The notes under the pieces were generated by a model. That model saw only the letters and a program-made list of their open reading frames with translations. It had not been told where the DNA came from and did no database searches. Shown in pieces: positions 22,380 to 35,788 of a stretch of 64,000 bases of DNA (its first letter is position 1; every line of letters begins with the position of its first letter). The position numbers were made by a program, and so were the translations under genes. This DNA is from Mercenaria mercenaria (lineage: Eukaryota > Mollusca > Bivalvia > Venerida > Veneridae): the NCBI RefSeq assembly GCF_021730395.1, contig NC_069362.1, positions 44,100,501 through 44,164,500 on the forward strand. The letters are read 5' to 3'.

Positions 22380-25300
22380 TCAAAGCGTGTATACCCTACC
22401 TGTTGGGCTCACTCTTGTTCTTCGAGTTCTAGCTGGTTTAGCGGATGGTACCCTGCGTCTCGCCTGAAATCTCTGAACAAAGCCACGTGACCCTGGTCGT
22501 TTAACAGGAGCCTTAAAAGGTAAAAATACATGTGCATATTAGAAAAAGCACCTATACAGTATTTTGTAATTACTAAAATACATTTATACTGTGTTGTAAA
22601 AGGATCCGAAAGAATAAAAACGGCTACAAATATCGGAGTCCGTGCCCTCAAAAATAGCTGCGAGATAGAATATTTTATCAGACTGTCACGTCCTACCAAT
22701 TAAAAAAATGTAAGAAAAGTTGTGGGTACTTGACATTCGATCTTTTGATCATACGGTAAAATATTTGTGAAACTGAAGGTTAACTTACAGAACTAGGCTC
22801 TTCCCATTCGTCATCGGTAGGCTCAAGTTCACTGTCGGAAGAGCAGTCTGTCCAACTATTAGCCTCGTCCCCTAGCACATCATCCAGACGGCCCCTACCC
22901 ATATCATAGTGGCGCACGTAACTGCCATTTTTAGGAGCGCCAGCAGGCCGGACATCTATTTTCCTTATAACTTTACCGTCTCGGTCAACTTCGACAATTT
23001 CCGTTAAATCGCTGTTATTAGTTGAGGTACTGGCGTTCGTGGCATCGCTATTTCTTGATAAAGATGAATCTAAAATATACAGTTAAATGACTGTAAGAAA
23101 CCGACACGTTAAAACAGTATATAATGACTTAGAAAAATATCTTTCTTTCACCAGGCATTTATATGAAAGTGCAACACAGTGTTTTGTTATTTGATGGGAG
23201 CTACTCAAAACCTTGGAAATTTGAGTTCTATATTTGTACTTTATAATAAAATCTGTAAGAAGATTCTGCGGACGAAAGAAGCATGAGGGCAAAATCAAGC
23301 AAAATAATAGCAGGCTCGGTTTGACTGAGTCTGTTCATGAGAGGTAATGGAAAGTGCAACACCACTCACGCCCCCTTGCACCGGCTTAAGCGGAACTCAT
23401 GTACAATGAACGGACTCCATGATCCAAATGGTCCAGAAAATATAACAACATTGAATCCAAGTACAGATGTTACATAACATGTACCTGTCACCAAAGATCT
23501 TCCGTAATTTCAAATGTAACACAGATACTAATTGTATTTTTTGAATTTTGTTTTGAGGTTTTCATAACTGACCCTGATTCTGATTTACTAAACCATAACA
23601 TTAAACTCTCTCACGTGAAAGGTCGGTCATTGTAACCAGGTACCCACCCGGCTCTGAAATAATGCCTACTAGTAGATTAGTGACTAAAGTGTTTCTTAAC
23701 CAATGCAGCTGAAAAAAAAATCACTGTATGGACTAAACTGCATTGACATAAAATTATAATGAACAAAAAGTGGAAAAAATGGGCCGCGCCATGAGAAAAC
23801 CAACATAGTGCGTTTGCGACCAGCATGGATCCAGACCAGCGCAGGATCCATGCTGTTCGCTAACAGTTTCTCTAATTGCAATATGCTTTGCACAGGCTGG
23901 TCTGGATCCATGTAGGTCGCAAACGCACAATGTTGGTTTTCACATGGCGCGGCCCAAATTGTATAAGCTGATCTTACGTTCTGTCTGTAGAAGTTTCTCA
24001 TCTTGCAGTATATCCATTCCAAAGAAGCTGGCAGTGGCTGCTGGCAACCTGAGATCTAATATTAGAACGACTAGACCGAACACAATACACATGATACCTG
24101 GAAGAAGAAAGAACAAATACATGTAGCTGAACATGTAACTTCATTTTTTCAAAGTGCTGAAAGGTTACAACGTTCAGTGATGATGATTATGAGAAGATAA
24201 TATACAACTGTATAAAGGAAACATGAAATTGTTGTGTTTTTTTTTCTCAAATGGTAACGCGGTTGGTGTCCGCAACAAAGATGCTGATGATGATGAAGAA
24301 TAAATGAAAGTTATACAAACTGGCCTACTATGGAAAGTGGTTTTTATACATGGATATTTCTACTTGAAAATTAACGTCTCTTGCGAGTCAAGTGGTTTTT
24401 GTTTACCTGTGACATAACCATCTTTAATAAATATCTGACAGCCGGTTTGTGTTCAATTACGGCAGTGTGCCTATCCATACAGCCGCACCGGATTATTAAA
24501 GCGATAATAAATGCACTAAATGGTTTCATGAAATCAAGGAATACTTACCGATAACAAGACAAAGCCAAAAAGCAGCACCATAGTGAATGACCAGAATATG
24601 TTCTGCAGAAAATGGAATTGACAGGTCCAGCGGGTTTCTGATATAGTGCTTGATAACACTGGAAGTGCACATACTTAACCCCGTAAGAATGATGAGGTAG
24701 GCGCCGTATCGTAGCAACATGAACAGCATAATATTTGCCAAAACCCAAAATGCCAAGGCAAGCCTGAATGAAAGAATACAGTCAATAAATAACAGTGTAC
24801 CAGGTTGCAATATGTCAAATTTCAAAGAGTATGGTATACACCAAGTTTAGACCTCACTGACTGGGAGGGTAAGTTTGGTTTCTTTTTGGACACTAGCACG
24901 AGGGTTGATCGCAGTTTTCAAAGGAGTATATCTTACATGCATTTGAAAAGTCAGTGAGTTTCAAAGAGATTATGTGGTAATTAAAATGATATACCAATTG
25001 CTGATGTTGATTTGTTTATACATTCAAATACACTCAAAGGTATATTTTGCACTGTATTTAGGCTATAGATACAGAAATGATATCAAAAGATGAAATTTCA
25101 GAAAATCGATTTTTATTTTAAAATAATTTGTTTTTGCCCGCAGTTTTACGGAAGCTTGGGGTTGACGGAATCTTTCTCGGGTATACATTCTGATAGGAAT
25201 CTAGTTTTGGGCTTCAAAACGGAGTTTTGAGTTCAGTTCCAAAACTCTAGCAACCGACTGCCTGTTTCCGAGTGACCAATGGCAGTGTTTTATTTTCACG

Positions 25301-28056
25301 ATGAGCTATGTGACATTTTGACACATTAACGGGGTTACGTCCATTTCCCCAGCAAGATTTAAAACAATGACCGTCTGACACAAAACTGTAGCTATATACA
25401 CACATGTTTTACTTCTTTATGATAAAAAAAGTTATATTACGAAATAATTTTGAAATATTACCATAAACACATATGAGCAAAGAGTCCAGCTTCCCGATAA
25501 AAACGCCCCCAGCGTATACCCTCCCCATCAAGGGTGAAGTACTCGGCTATCCATAAAATTGGTAGGGGCAGGCCACGGAACTGGGCAGCCCGGTATTCCT
25601 GGTTAAATTGACTAGCTGAAATATCAGAAAGTGGCAATGATTTACTAATTGTAAGTAACTAGAACTAGCGAGAGTTGAAGTTTTCAATGACTTCGTGGAA
25701 GTTATGTCTTATAACTTATATTTTACTAGTTATATAATTTTCTACGACATTTATGTCAATACTGTTTGCATGTTATACAAGTACTAGCGAGAGTTGAAGT
25801 TTTCTTGATTTCGTGCAAATTATATATTGTTCTGTAAAAGCAAAAACAAAACAACTTATCCACATGAAAGGAAATGACAGCAACATCTTTTTTAAATTAT
25901 CCTTGGTGAAATGATTACTAAACAAAACTAAAACGTTCTGCGAGTTTAATATTATGTACTTTTATATTAAAGGAATAAGTCTGTCGTACAAAAACATTAC
26001 CAACCATTTACATATAGATAAGGCAGGTGCAATGCACAGGGCATCATACATTTTCAGAACTGAATAAATATTAAGAAAGGTAAATTTATCATACCAAAAG
26101 GTCCAAATCCTATTCGTCCCTGTCTCCATGACCAGCTGAAATGTTCGTTATAATTGATTGTTTCATTCAACTGTTCCACTGGCTCTCCTGCAAAGTGTAA
26201 AATAGAATTGATAACAGAAATACGTATACATGTATGTACAACCCAACTTCGTTCTCCCGAGACGCGAAGCCATCTTTTTGCAGTACTGTTTACTGTTTTA
26301 AAAACAACTGAAACCCAACCAGTACCAAACATGGCAAAACAGGATACCTAAATGTTGACCGTGTTGTGGAAAGATGTATCGCAGACGCACTGCTTCGAAT
26401 ACAGGTCTATCAGCATTTTTATTATAATCAAAGTAATGCATGAGGGGATGCAAGTAAAAGACACAAGACATAACCGTTTTAAAACGGTATAAACAATAGG
26501 GACAGTGCTATTGAATGGTCAGTAACCTAGCTACGTAACGGGAACGGGGCAGGGGGCGGGTTTAAACGCGTTAATGGCTAGTTAACCTCACATTTACCCT
26601 ATATTAAACTTTTTATACGAGGCACGGTAAATAAGATAATTTCCAGCTGAGCTTAGCGCAAAGCCACATTTTAACCTCTTTGATTATGTACGGATTTTGA
26701 ATGATGAACTTCTATAATACAGTATTTACATAATTTATGCTGGTCCGAAACTGAAGATGCATTTGAGACAAGGAACATTAAAGAAGTCTACCTTTCAATG
26801 TTACATTGATTCCACGAAGACCAATATGGACGCCAACTTTAGCTTGAATGTCTTTTCCAGTACCCGCTTTGTACTTAGTTTCGGTTACAACTTCTGCCGT
26901 CTCCCACTCCGCACTGTAGTTGACAACTGTAAAAGTGAGGTAAACATCAATAGCATCATCATCTCAAGCTACTATCAAGCATACGCGACCAATCTGTGAG
27001 CAGTGAAAGATTAAAATTAATGTTATATCTTGAGATAAAATCAGAGACTGGATGCAAACTGGGAATTTTGTCGAACTTTGAAGACGAGTTGTGTCCAAGA
27101 AATACTTTTGTCCCTAAGTTCAAGTGTAACACTGATTATTTCTTTACCCAATATTGAAGTCCCGACGGATACACCAAGAACGATCCAAATCAAGGTGAAC
27201 CATCTCTGAAAAGAAATACAACGTATTACTAGTATTTTATGACATGTAGTCGGCATGGAATTGTATATTGATCTAAATTAATAAAACCGATATTTATTTG
27301 TATACGTTCTCTTTTAAACACCTACCGGTAACGGTATGGCAGAATTTAAGTGCGACTTTTGTTCTCTACACTATGTACCTTTTATGCTTTTAATGATAAA
27401 CAAGTTACTATTACTTATAGATAAAGAGCAACCATATACACCGACAAATAATCGTTTGAGGGGAGAGAAAATTGAATAACTTAAACATGTCAAAAATACT
27501 ACAACCGTGAAGTACGGAGTATATCAGTGAAATATAACGAATACACAAACTGATATTAAAATAATCTATTAACTATGCATAGGAAAATTGAGTACTACAG
27601 TCAAATAGAAAAATATATTTAGTGGTTGGTAGGGCCAAATTTGGTAAAAACCACTGAAAAGGCATGAAATAAAGAAAATCTGTCTATTTTACATCTAAGA
27701 TAGAACTGTTAGTTTTTTACTCAAAAGCAAGAGTTCTAAATTTTTCATTTTCGGCTACGCCACATGTAAAAATATGCCAAAACATTGTATATGGTGTTAG
27801 TCCTCGGAATGATATATCGATCTTACACTTTTTCAAAACAATTGTAGAGTATGATACTTACAGATTTTCCATGAATTCCAGGCAATATACTGAAAAATGC
27901 CACCGCTAAAATACATCCAGCAAAAATAAATCCAGATTCCAAAATATCGGCATGCCAAGGAGAGTGTACTTCGCCATAGTAGGTCGGAGCACCATTGTCT
28001 CTAAACGCACCATACAGTCCCGCCGGAACCGTACCTGACTGTTGGTCCATCGCCAT
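22380..28056 (-). CDS. DUOXA: Dual oxidase maturation factor (DUOXA), nine coding exons, 460 aa
   Basis: DUOXA proteins are ER-resident multipass partners needed to fold, export and activate dual oxidases, which make hydrogen peroxide at epithelial surfaces. Coding exons: 27862-28056, 27148-27205, 26792-26926, 26095-26187, 25462-25615, 24549-24763, 23978-24097, 22789-23069, 22380-22511. All have GT-AG borders and agreeing phases. TM1 lies at about residues 40-60 (GFIFAGCILAVAFFSILPG), TM2 at 67-84. The large loop has sequons NYS, NVT and NET, and holds the family signature QLNETINYNE. TM3-TM5 are in exons 5-7, with HYGAAFW before TM5. The acidic, Ser-rich tail (exon 8) ends in a basic Arg-rich stretch (exon 9); it makes the protein longer than human DUOXA1 and DUOXA2 (about 320-345 aa). 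The start is the ATG at 28056, followed in frame by a second ATG two codons later. A 5' UTR intron acceptor lies at about 28078. No DUOX gene is in the window. The last exon is the least certain part. Confidence 0.93.
23781..23955. repeat. Palindromic MITE copy 2, in DUOXA intron 7
   Basis: The ends are GGGCCGCGCCATGAGAAAAC and its near-complement ending CATGGCGCGGCCC. The centre is shortened compared with the other copies. It ends 22 bases from the exon 7 splice donor. Confidence 0.85.
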
Positions 28057-28132
28057 GTTTTATTCTTTTCGTCAATTTCTGAAATAAAATGAAAAGGAAA
28101 ATATTTATTTAAATCGTTGATTATCTTATAAC

Positions 28133-28133
28133 A

Positions 28134-28165
<32 letters not shown>

Positions 28166-28300
28166 GTCAGATTTCTTTTGAAATAGATAAATAAATAAAG
28201 TGATAAATTAAATAAATAAAAATAAATAAATAAATAATGTCAGATTTCTTTTGAAATAGATAAATAAATAAAGTTGATAAAATAAAAAAATAAATATCAA
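28133..28300. repeat. AAAT microsatellite with a duplicated ~65-bp block
   Basis: A run of AAAT repeats is followed by 'aatgtcagatttcttttgaaatagataaataaataaag', which then occurs a second time after another AAAT run. The tract lies in the DUOXA 5' UTR intron. Confidence 0.85.
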
Positions 28301-28629
28301 ATGGATAAATTCGAAAACTAGAAAAAAATGGAAAGAGTGGTCGACTGAAATAGTTAAAAAATAAATGGATGAATTCATTAATTCATTCATTAAGCAAATG
28401 AACGTAAAGTGACTAATTAATATGATAATGATGATGATAATAATAATAATTGTCAGTATAATATTAAATAAATAAAAACCAAGAAATAAATATATCAAAC
28501 AAATACATAATATAATGATACTGAACTATTTAATTATGCAGAGAACGAATTTAGTTAATTTTACAAATATAAAAATAAAGTAAGTAATAACTGTTATTAA
28601 TGTAAATTCATGTAAGTAACTTAATTTAC

Positions 28630-28690
28630 CTGGCAACTCTGATGCCTCCATCACTGCCACCGGCCAATTTATAGCTTCTATGGAGCCCAT
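28630..28690 (-). other. Possible DUOXA 5' UTR exon
   Basis: On the minus strand a good donor (GTTGCCAG|GTAAAT) closes a short GC-richer segment, and a matching acceptor (TTTATTTCAG) lies at about 28079 just before the DUOXA start. The segment contains ATG codons that are out of frame with DUOXA after splicing and could act as upstream frames. The upstream boundary is unknown. Confidence 0.4.
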
Positions 28691-30259
28691 CCCCTAAAAG
28701 TAAAGTTTATAAGTATTTTCCTGGTCTGTATGTAATTACAAACGTCACACTCCCTACAGATTATACCCGTTAACGCTAAAAGAAAATAACGAATACAGAT
28801 AATATCCAAAACGTTTCCTGATTGGCTGGTCCATAAGTGATTTATTACGGAATACTGGATTCCCAGTTCAAGCAGATGGGCTATGATAAATCTAGCTAAA
28901 TTTAAATCTTAGAGATTATCATTCCACGAACTAAACTAAACTAAAATACGATTTAAATCATTATAACAGAAAAGGGACTTTTTAATGTCTCCTGAATGGC
29001 AACATTTTCTTTTGTTACAAACATAATGTGTTGTTAATCTATTGTTACTGCTCACAAATGAGACAAAAAAATAAAGTTCAAGACAAACGCAGAAAAATCC
29101 ATGCTTTTTTTTGACGATTGTACTGTCTAATTCGCCATTTCTCAAAGTTTATCTCTCTTTTTTTCGTTTTAATAAGAGCCATGAATAAAATATAAATAAT
29201 TGGGGTAGATCTAATAATACAATTTTTATTACATTTTTTGAAGATATCTGTAAAAATGTCAATTTTATGGCCAAAATATATTTGTTCTCAAAAGTTTTAC
29301 CAAAAATTATACTGGGACTGAATACTATTAATGATCTTACATGCCTGCCTGTGTAAGACGGGTTTTTCCCTACCCGAGGGACAGTGTGGAATGGAAGACC
29401 GAGCGTTAGCGGGGTCCTGAGAGTTGGGAAATAAGATGTCCTTACAGTTTTTTAACAAACCCTCACGCTAATAACATTTTAGCGTCAAAGATGACTGAAA
29501 TATCACCATGTTGGTATATCTGCAACTTACCAAAATATTTAAAAAAAACACTAGAAGTATGACCACCAGTTTCAGTTGTTCAAAATGATTTATAATATCA
29601 ACATTTTCATCAAGGACATTTGGCGGAAGTCATTCAAAAGATGTGTTTCAGTGTGTGTAGGGTCGATACCGCAAACATTTTGTACAAATCAAAGAACGTC
29701 GTTTTTAACTATATTTATATAATATTCCATGTTAAAAATCACTCTTTAATAAAGAGTGATTTTTAACATGAATTATTATATCTACTTCCCTATAGAAGAT
29801 CTTTGAATGAATATATATAATATTCATTTAAAGCTAATTAAAAAAGGATGCACGTTTAGGTGACGTGCATGGATGGCTCTCGTTTAAAGCACAGTGTCTA
29901 TTAATACACATTTAAATTTATTCTCAATTAAACGATTCAGCCATTGATAAAGACGAATAACCTTTTTATCAGTTATTCCTTACATAAAAACTAACAGCAA
30001 ATACGGTTAAACATAAGAATATGACAAAGGAATGTGAATAAATGCCCAGGATCATATTTCAGCTTAGTTGTAATGAACCCGGAAAAACAAGTTCGATTAT
30101 AGATAATACATTTGTAATAACAATACTGTAACTTATGACAGTTTTCTAATTATGGATTAGAGCTGTCGAAAGATTTATTTTTCAACTTTCCTGTGAGATG
30201 GAGTGGGAGTGGGTTGTAAACTGATACTTTTGGATGAGACAGATAATCCAAAATGACCC
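28691..30259. other. Intergenic; two hairpin-related pieces, no gene
   Basis: At 29337-29403 there is one arm of the hairpin found complete at 37251-37397 (catgcctgcctgtgtaagac..). At 29728-29770 there is a perfect 20-bp-arm palindrome with a 3-base centre. Otherwise the stretch is AT-rich, without open frames that I trust. Confidence 0.45.
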
Positions 30260-30458
30260 TAACCTTTACCCTGCTAAATTTCTACAATGGACTGGTCTAT
30301 CATTTAGTTTCGGCAGTACTATCTATTATTTAAAGGGGTGTTAACTGAAAATTTACTGACTGAACAGCGAACAGAGCAGACCATGATCATCCTCCACGGA
30401 TTTTGGTCGGCACTGGTCGCAAATGCAGAATCACTTGCCGCCAGCAGGGTAAAGGTTA
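30260..30458. repeat. TIR MITE (TTAACCTTTA family), full length
   Basis: The ends TAACCTTTACCCTGCTAAAT and CAGCAGGGTAAAGGTTA are inverted repeats. Inside are 'atggactggtc', 'ctgactgaacagcgaacag' and 'actggtcgcaaatgcagaatcacttgcc', shared with copies near 62 kb. Confidence 0.8.
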
Positions 30459-32905
30459 AAAGTTTTGGCATTGGCCTTCATCGTCACTAAATCCAAAAAT
30501 CGTTTTATTTCACCAATACTAATCCCCTTGTTAGGTTTAAAGATAATGGGGGCAGTAGCCTAAGAAGAAAAACTTTAGCCATCACTTACAATATACGACC
30601 CCCAGTGACTTTGACCTTTGGGGCACCTGACCCTTAACCAAAAGATGCCTGCCCCTTATCAAGATAAAGTCCAGTGTGGAGTTTGATGACAACAGAAACA
30701 GTAGTTAGACAAATACGGTGAAACCCAGAAGAACGCAATAAAACTTGTATCTGAAAGCAACGCCGACGCCGACAGTGATTTCAATTCTTCGACTGTCTTT
30801 TTAAATATCATCGATGTATTGAAAATACATTCCGGAAATGTTGATATATCGGAATTTCCATAAATCGAGTGGGTTGATTCGTTTTCCTTGTCATTCCCAT
30901 GTTCTAAAAGGGTATTTCATAAATGTTAAAACGAGAGAAATTTATTTTTAGAAAATAAACTCGTAATAAATCGAAAATATATGTGCTGTCCTGCAATATT
31001 TAAGAAGTCTTTTGATGTCAATCTTTGGGAATTTTTTCTTTCTTTACAAAGAAATTAACTTATTTGATAAATGCAGCTTAACAATGTGATTTTTTAAGGT
31101 GCACAGTCGAAAAAAGGATTGCATTATTCAATGTCTTTGATTTTTTAATGCATTGTTCCAATATCAGGCTAAATCTAACAATTATAACCTGAAGTAATGT
31201 GAACGTCATTAGCAATATACCATATTTTGCGTTAGCTGACTTATTGTATATAATCGATGAAGGAAGTCTAACCCGAGTACTTGTGGACATGTTTGTAAGC
31301 TAATACTAGTATATATGTATAAAGGATATAAATAGCTTTTACCTACTTCGCGAGCGTTTTTTCTCAAATAAATAAATGAAAGTTGAAACCGCAAACCCAT
31401 TCCGTCACTCATTTCAGGTACGGGCGACATCCCGGGTAGAGCCACAGACGTTTTAAGTTGAACCCAAGAATCCATACGAGCACCATTTTCGGCACAAATG
31501 GCATCCTGGATAGAATTCGACCGCCGATTCCCACCATACATTATTTCAGACATGAGTGGCATCCAACTGCCTTGCCTAAAAGCCCAGATCCCCCCCCCCC
31601 CCCACCCGATCTCTATTTCAGGACAGAAAAGCAAACCCTGAATTCACATGAACATTTTTAAAATTTGCACCACGCGTTTAAATCACAGTCATAAAAAATC
31701 AGGAAGTTAAACATACATCGTATATTACACATTCCGTATATCTTTTCTCTTATCACTGAATGAATAGACAAACGTCATACTCGATAAATTCTTTGTTTTT
31801 AATCTGTCATTTATAAACTTTTCCAATAAGCGTTTCCTAATGATTAAGATATATGTCTTCCAATCCTGTTGGAAAAAAAGTCCTTCGGCTACAAAAACCA
31901 ACTTCCTGTAAGACAATATTAAGACTCTCTGAGTAATAGCTCTGCGTACTAGAAATTGCTCAATCTTTTCATACCGCTTCAAACTAGCAATTATTTGTAA
32001 ATCATTTAAGGGGTTCAAAAGATATGGGGCGGACATGAAATACCGCCAACCTAACTTTTGACCTCATCATATGAACTTAATTACACCATTGCCTGACGGG
32101 CAAATATTTGCGCCAAGTTATCTGAAGGTCCTTTAAAGCGGTAAAAAGATGCAGAGCAACACTATACTGCCTATTTGACCTTTGGCCGTATCGCACGACA
32201 CTGACCTTGACCCGACATGTATGAAAGTTGAATGTGCACGTTGTCTTTATGCCATGTTATTTAAAAATCAAGGCGGTAAAAAGATACCGAATGGACACGA
32301 TTTTGTGCAAAACGGACCGACTACTGGACCAAAAAAAAAAAAAAAAAAAAACAAAAAAAAACCTCTTTCCAAATCTTGGGGAAATATAATTATACGGAAG
32401 ACATAATCGCACAGTGACTGGTCATTAAGGTAATGGATCCGTAATGAGAATCAGTCGGCAAATTACGTTTCCTCCTCACGCATTTTTTGTCATTCTTTTG
32501 TTGTTGTTTTTCTCTCTTTTTTTATCTGAAAATATACTTTCTACGTTGAGCTACGTCCGAAGAATGGCGAATTGCCACATGGGAATACGTAAACGCGCGG
32601 AAATTGCCGATTGGCATTACGGGTCGATTACCTTAAACCGATACATTTATAGCTCATATATGGCGACTTTCAAACCTTATAACGCACAGGCGGTCACCTT
32701 ATAAGAACCATCAAGGTTTCGCAAGGCAGCTGAATTGCTTCCTCGCATGAAAGAAGGTTCGAACCAACAGCGTTGACGATTTTAAGAGACCGGACCCACT
32801 CAGCAACCTAGACCTCTGTACAAACAGTGATTAGATCTACCACTTCACTATGTATGTACATTGTGAATATAACTTTTTCCAAAAAAAATAAAATACACTT
32901 CATGC
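30459..32905. other. Intergenic; low-complexity pieces, no gene supported
   Basis: There is a CGCCGACGCCGAC patch near 30760 resembling the GC-rich internal part of the HINE elements, a poly-C run at 31590-31604, a poly-A run at 32331-32350, and two separated copies of 'aagcggtaaaaagat'. A 141-codon minus frame (31209-31634) spans the poly-C run and has no recognisable domain. Confidence 0.35.
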
Positions 32906-33269
32906 ATTAGGCCTAGCAAAAATTTGTTTGTTTCCGGTAACATGCTAAAAAAAATAGGGTAGTTAGGTCGGTCGGTATTTTTTTTTTGGGGGGGGGGATT
33001 ATTTTTTATTAAGTGGGACTTTTCGGAAATTATTTTTGTGTCAGAAAATGAATACAAAAAGCGGACTATGCCTTTAGGGCATCACTAATTGATTTCTAAC
33101 ATCACTGACCATCTTTAAAGCATAAAAAAGTGCAGTTTTGCAACTCTTTGTTAAAAAGTTGATAAAAAAACAACTCAAAGGCCATCAACGCCATAAAAAC
33201 ATTTAGGGTCGGGCCAAAAATTTTGGGTAGATCGGGATACCGGAAACAAACAATTTTTTATGCCTTAGA
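32906..33269. mobile_element. TIR MITE of about 364 bp
   Basis: The left end (TTAGGCCTAGCAAAAATTTG then TTTGTTTCCGGTA) and the right end, complement TAAGGCATAAAAAATTG then TTTGTTTCCGGTA, form terminal inverted repeats of about 33 bp. The interior contains a T-run plus G-run and no coding potential. Confidence 0.7.
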
Positions 33270-34841
33270 TTACTCATCAAGCTATTAGCAGATTTCATTT
33301 AAAAGCATTCCGCAGATTTACGTAGCCACAATTGTAGATGATAAACTTGTGTATAAGTAAACAGATGAAAACATTCATTTTTCTCATCTAAGTGTATACA
33401 TGTCATATACGACATTCTAGTTTTTGACGCGTGTCCCTTTGAACATTACTTGAGGCACTAAAGTTTTCATGTATCCGCATACATATACAATCCGATTTTT
33501 ACAAGCCGGTGCTCATTTCCTCTCATGGACCGCTTGGCTGCGTTCTTTGTTTCCAAAGAATCTTTTTATACATTTTTATTACACATTAATTTCGTGTTCC
33601 ATTACCGCCCAGTCCACTTAAGGCTTCTCAGGATGCCGAAAGCTAGAATCTCGGGGACTGAGTGTTTTGTTCACCATCAAGCACGGATCCAGGACCGGGC
33701 CGAGGGGCCCGTGCCCCCCACCCCAGTTGACTTAGAAGTGACCTATACTCATCAAAGATTCACCCTACTATTTAGGCAAAGGAATATTTTTTCTCAAAAT
33801 TTCGACCCAGAAACGCACCAGAGACCACCATTTCATACTTGTATTTCAAATTTTCCAGATGAGGGGAGTACAACCACCAATAAATGCAACCCTGACTCCC
33901 CTAACATGGGAACTCTCCCCATGCAATACGTACCTTGCTATGCGCCTCGGCGGTGACGTCTTCGTTCAAGACTGGTGCCCCCCCCCCCCCACACACACAC
34001 ACTAAAAAAATTCTGGACCCGGCCCTGACCATAGTGATTGAATAATTACAAGAAGTCTGAACACGTCATTTTTGTTCCACCTCTGATTTATGTGGGGAAG
34101 GTGTCATTTTCTAAGGGAAGTAGGTAATAATGGAGGAGCAATAATTTGGTCAACTTAAATATGTATTTGTTAAAACAAAGGTAATGGGTCAGTCAAAAAG
34201 AAAAACCGTACATAAAGAAATAAAAAAGACTGTTTAAACGGAGGCGTTTTTAGACTTCCTCTAAAACGGTATTTTTTAAACTTTCGATCTAACAAGTCTA
34301 GACAACAACCAAAATATTACAAATTTTGTAGTTGGCAAGGCTGTGGCATTTCTTTCTTCTTTTTTTTTTGGAAGTGGAGTCTACATGATAATAATCAGGA
34401 AGCACTTTTACAACTACTTTTTTGTAATGAGTTTCAATTGGTCAGATCATTTTCCAAAAAACGTTAATTTATGCTTGATATGACAGCTCTTTTACAACAG
34501 TGTTTGTTTAGTTAACCAATTATAACAAAAATGTGCAGAAGATCTTTTGGCGCAAACATTGCTCAATATATTTATTTATGTAAACATATCGTTTTTCTAA
34601 ATAAACTTTCATCTTTGTACAGTCTGATCATGAAAATGATTTTGCATTAACTTAACAACTTTTCAACACCCTACTGCGAAACTTTTCAGAAAAGAAAAAT
34701 GCGCTTCTGCCACACGCGGATTTTAATCTATTAAAATTAATATAATGTTAAACCTCTTAGAAGCATGGCAGGCGGTACTTTTTCTTTCATTTTTACTGAA
34801 TGCAGTCCTCGCTGAAGTCTTGGTTATATAATTCCGTATTT
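33270..34841. other. Intergenic; no gene seen
   Basis: A 143-codon plus frame (33525-33956) has no recognisable domain. A poly-C then CA-repeat lies at 33978-34002. Nothing else is supportable. Confidence 0.35.
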
Positions 34842-35393
34842 AGCTCAACTTTTCGAATAATAAGGATGTTTACTGTCCTCGCACTTGCGTCGGCGTTGCA
34901 TTCAGGTTAAAAGTTTTATGGCAAGCTTCTTAATTTCACTTTATAGTCTTAACTACTGACCCTATTATCAGGAAACGTCACATAATCAAGAGTTGGACCC
35001 GGCAAGCGGCCAGTGGTCAGGTACCCAAAACATCAAGGCGATTAAGGCCCCATACTGTTATAAGGCAGGTTAAAGTTTTATGGTAAGCTTTTTAATTTCA
35101 CATATTATTTTCTTAATTACTGTCCTTATAATCATTATACCTACCACAAGGTTAGGTGTAGGTAAGGGGCGTTAATCCTTTGTTTAAAAGTCAGGTAAAG
35201 GTCAATGCCACTTGGGTCAATTATTGTAATAGCGTTGATTAAAGTTTATGGTAAGCTTTTGAACTTCACTGATCTTCTGAACTACTACCCTTATATAATC
35301 ATCAAACCTAACACGTAACTTGATCTTGGTAAGGGCAACTCTTCTCAATATCACATTTTCTAATGGCCGAGCGCACTGCCTTTCGACAGCTCT
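34842..35393 (-). mobile_element. Short HINE-type element with about three tandem units
   Basis: One end is the hairpin-like AGCTCAACTTTTCGAA, followed by 'cctcgcacttgcgtcggcg'. The middle has about three degenerate units beginning 'gttaaagttttatggtaagcttyttaatttcac'. The other end is 'gagcgcactgcctttcgacagctct'. The same end pieces bracket 39385-40008 and 58927-59387, whose tandem units are different in sequence. Confidence 0.65.
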
Positions 35394-35788
35394 ATCACGA
35401 CAGCCTATCAACACAGCAGTTTAGTAATAATTTTCAAACACGAAGAGATTCTATGATAACATATAAAACAGAACACCGGACACAGTCCAATTTCTCCATG
35501 AAAGCAAAGTATTTCCTTCTAAAGACAGATTATGGTATAAAATTATTATAAAGTACATGAAATATACCGACATGGACTTGACATGTTCTAGTGTTTTATA
35601 TATATTTCATTACAAAGGCGAATTCTTTAAGTACTCGTTTTTATACACAGACGGTTTAGGCATATACAAGCGAGAGATCTGTCAGTTTAACATGTGTCCA
35701 GTCAAGTTCCAACTTCTTCTTTCTCCCGTCTGCAAAGAATCTAACATATGAGTATGACGAAAAGACATACTTCGTTTGTAATAATTAT

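Noticed and set aside
31209-31634. 141-codon minus-strand frame
   Set aside because: It crosses a poly-C run that creates Gly codons, has no motif, and no splice sites or neighbours that support a gene.
33525-33956. 143-codon plus-strand frame
   Set aside because: No recognisable domain, mixed composition, no splicing context, next to low-complexity sequence.
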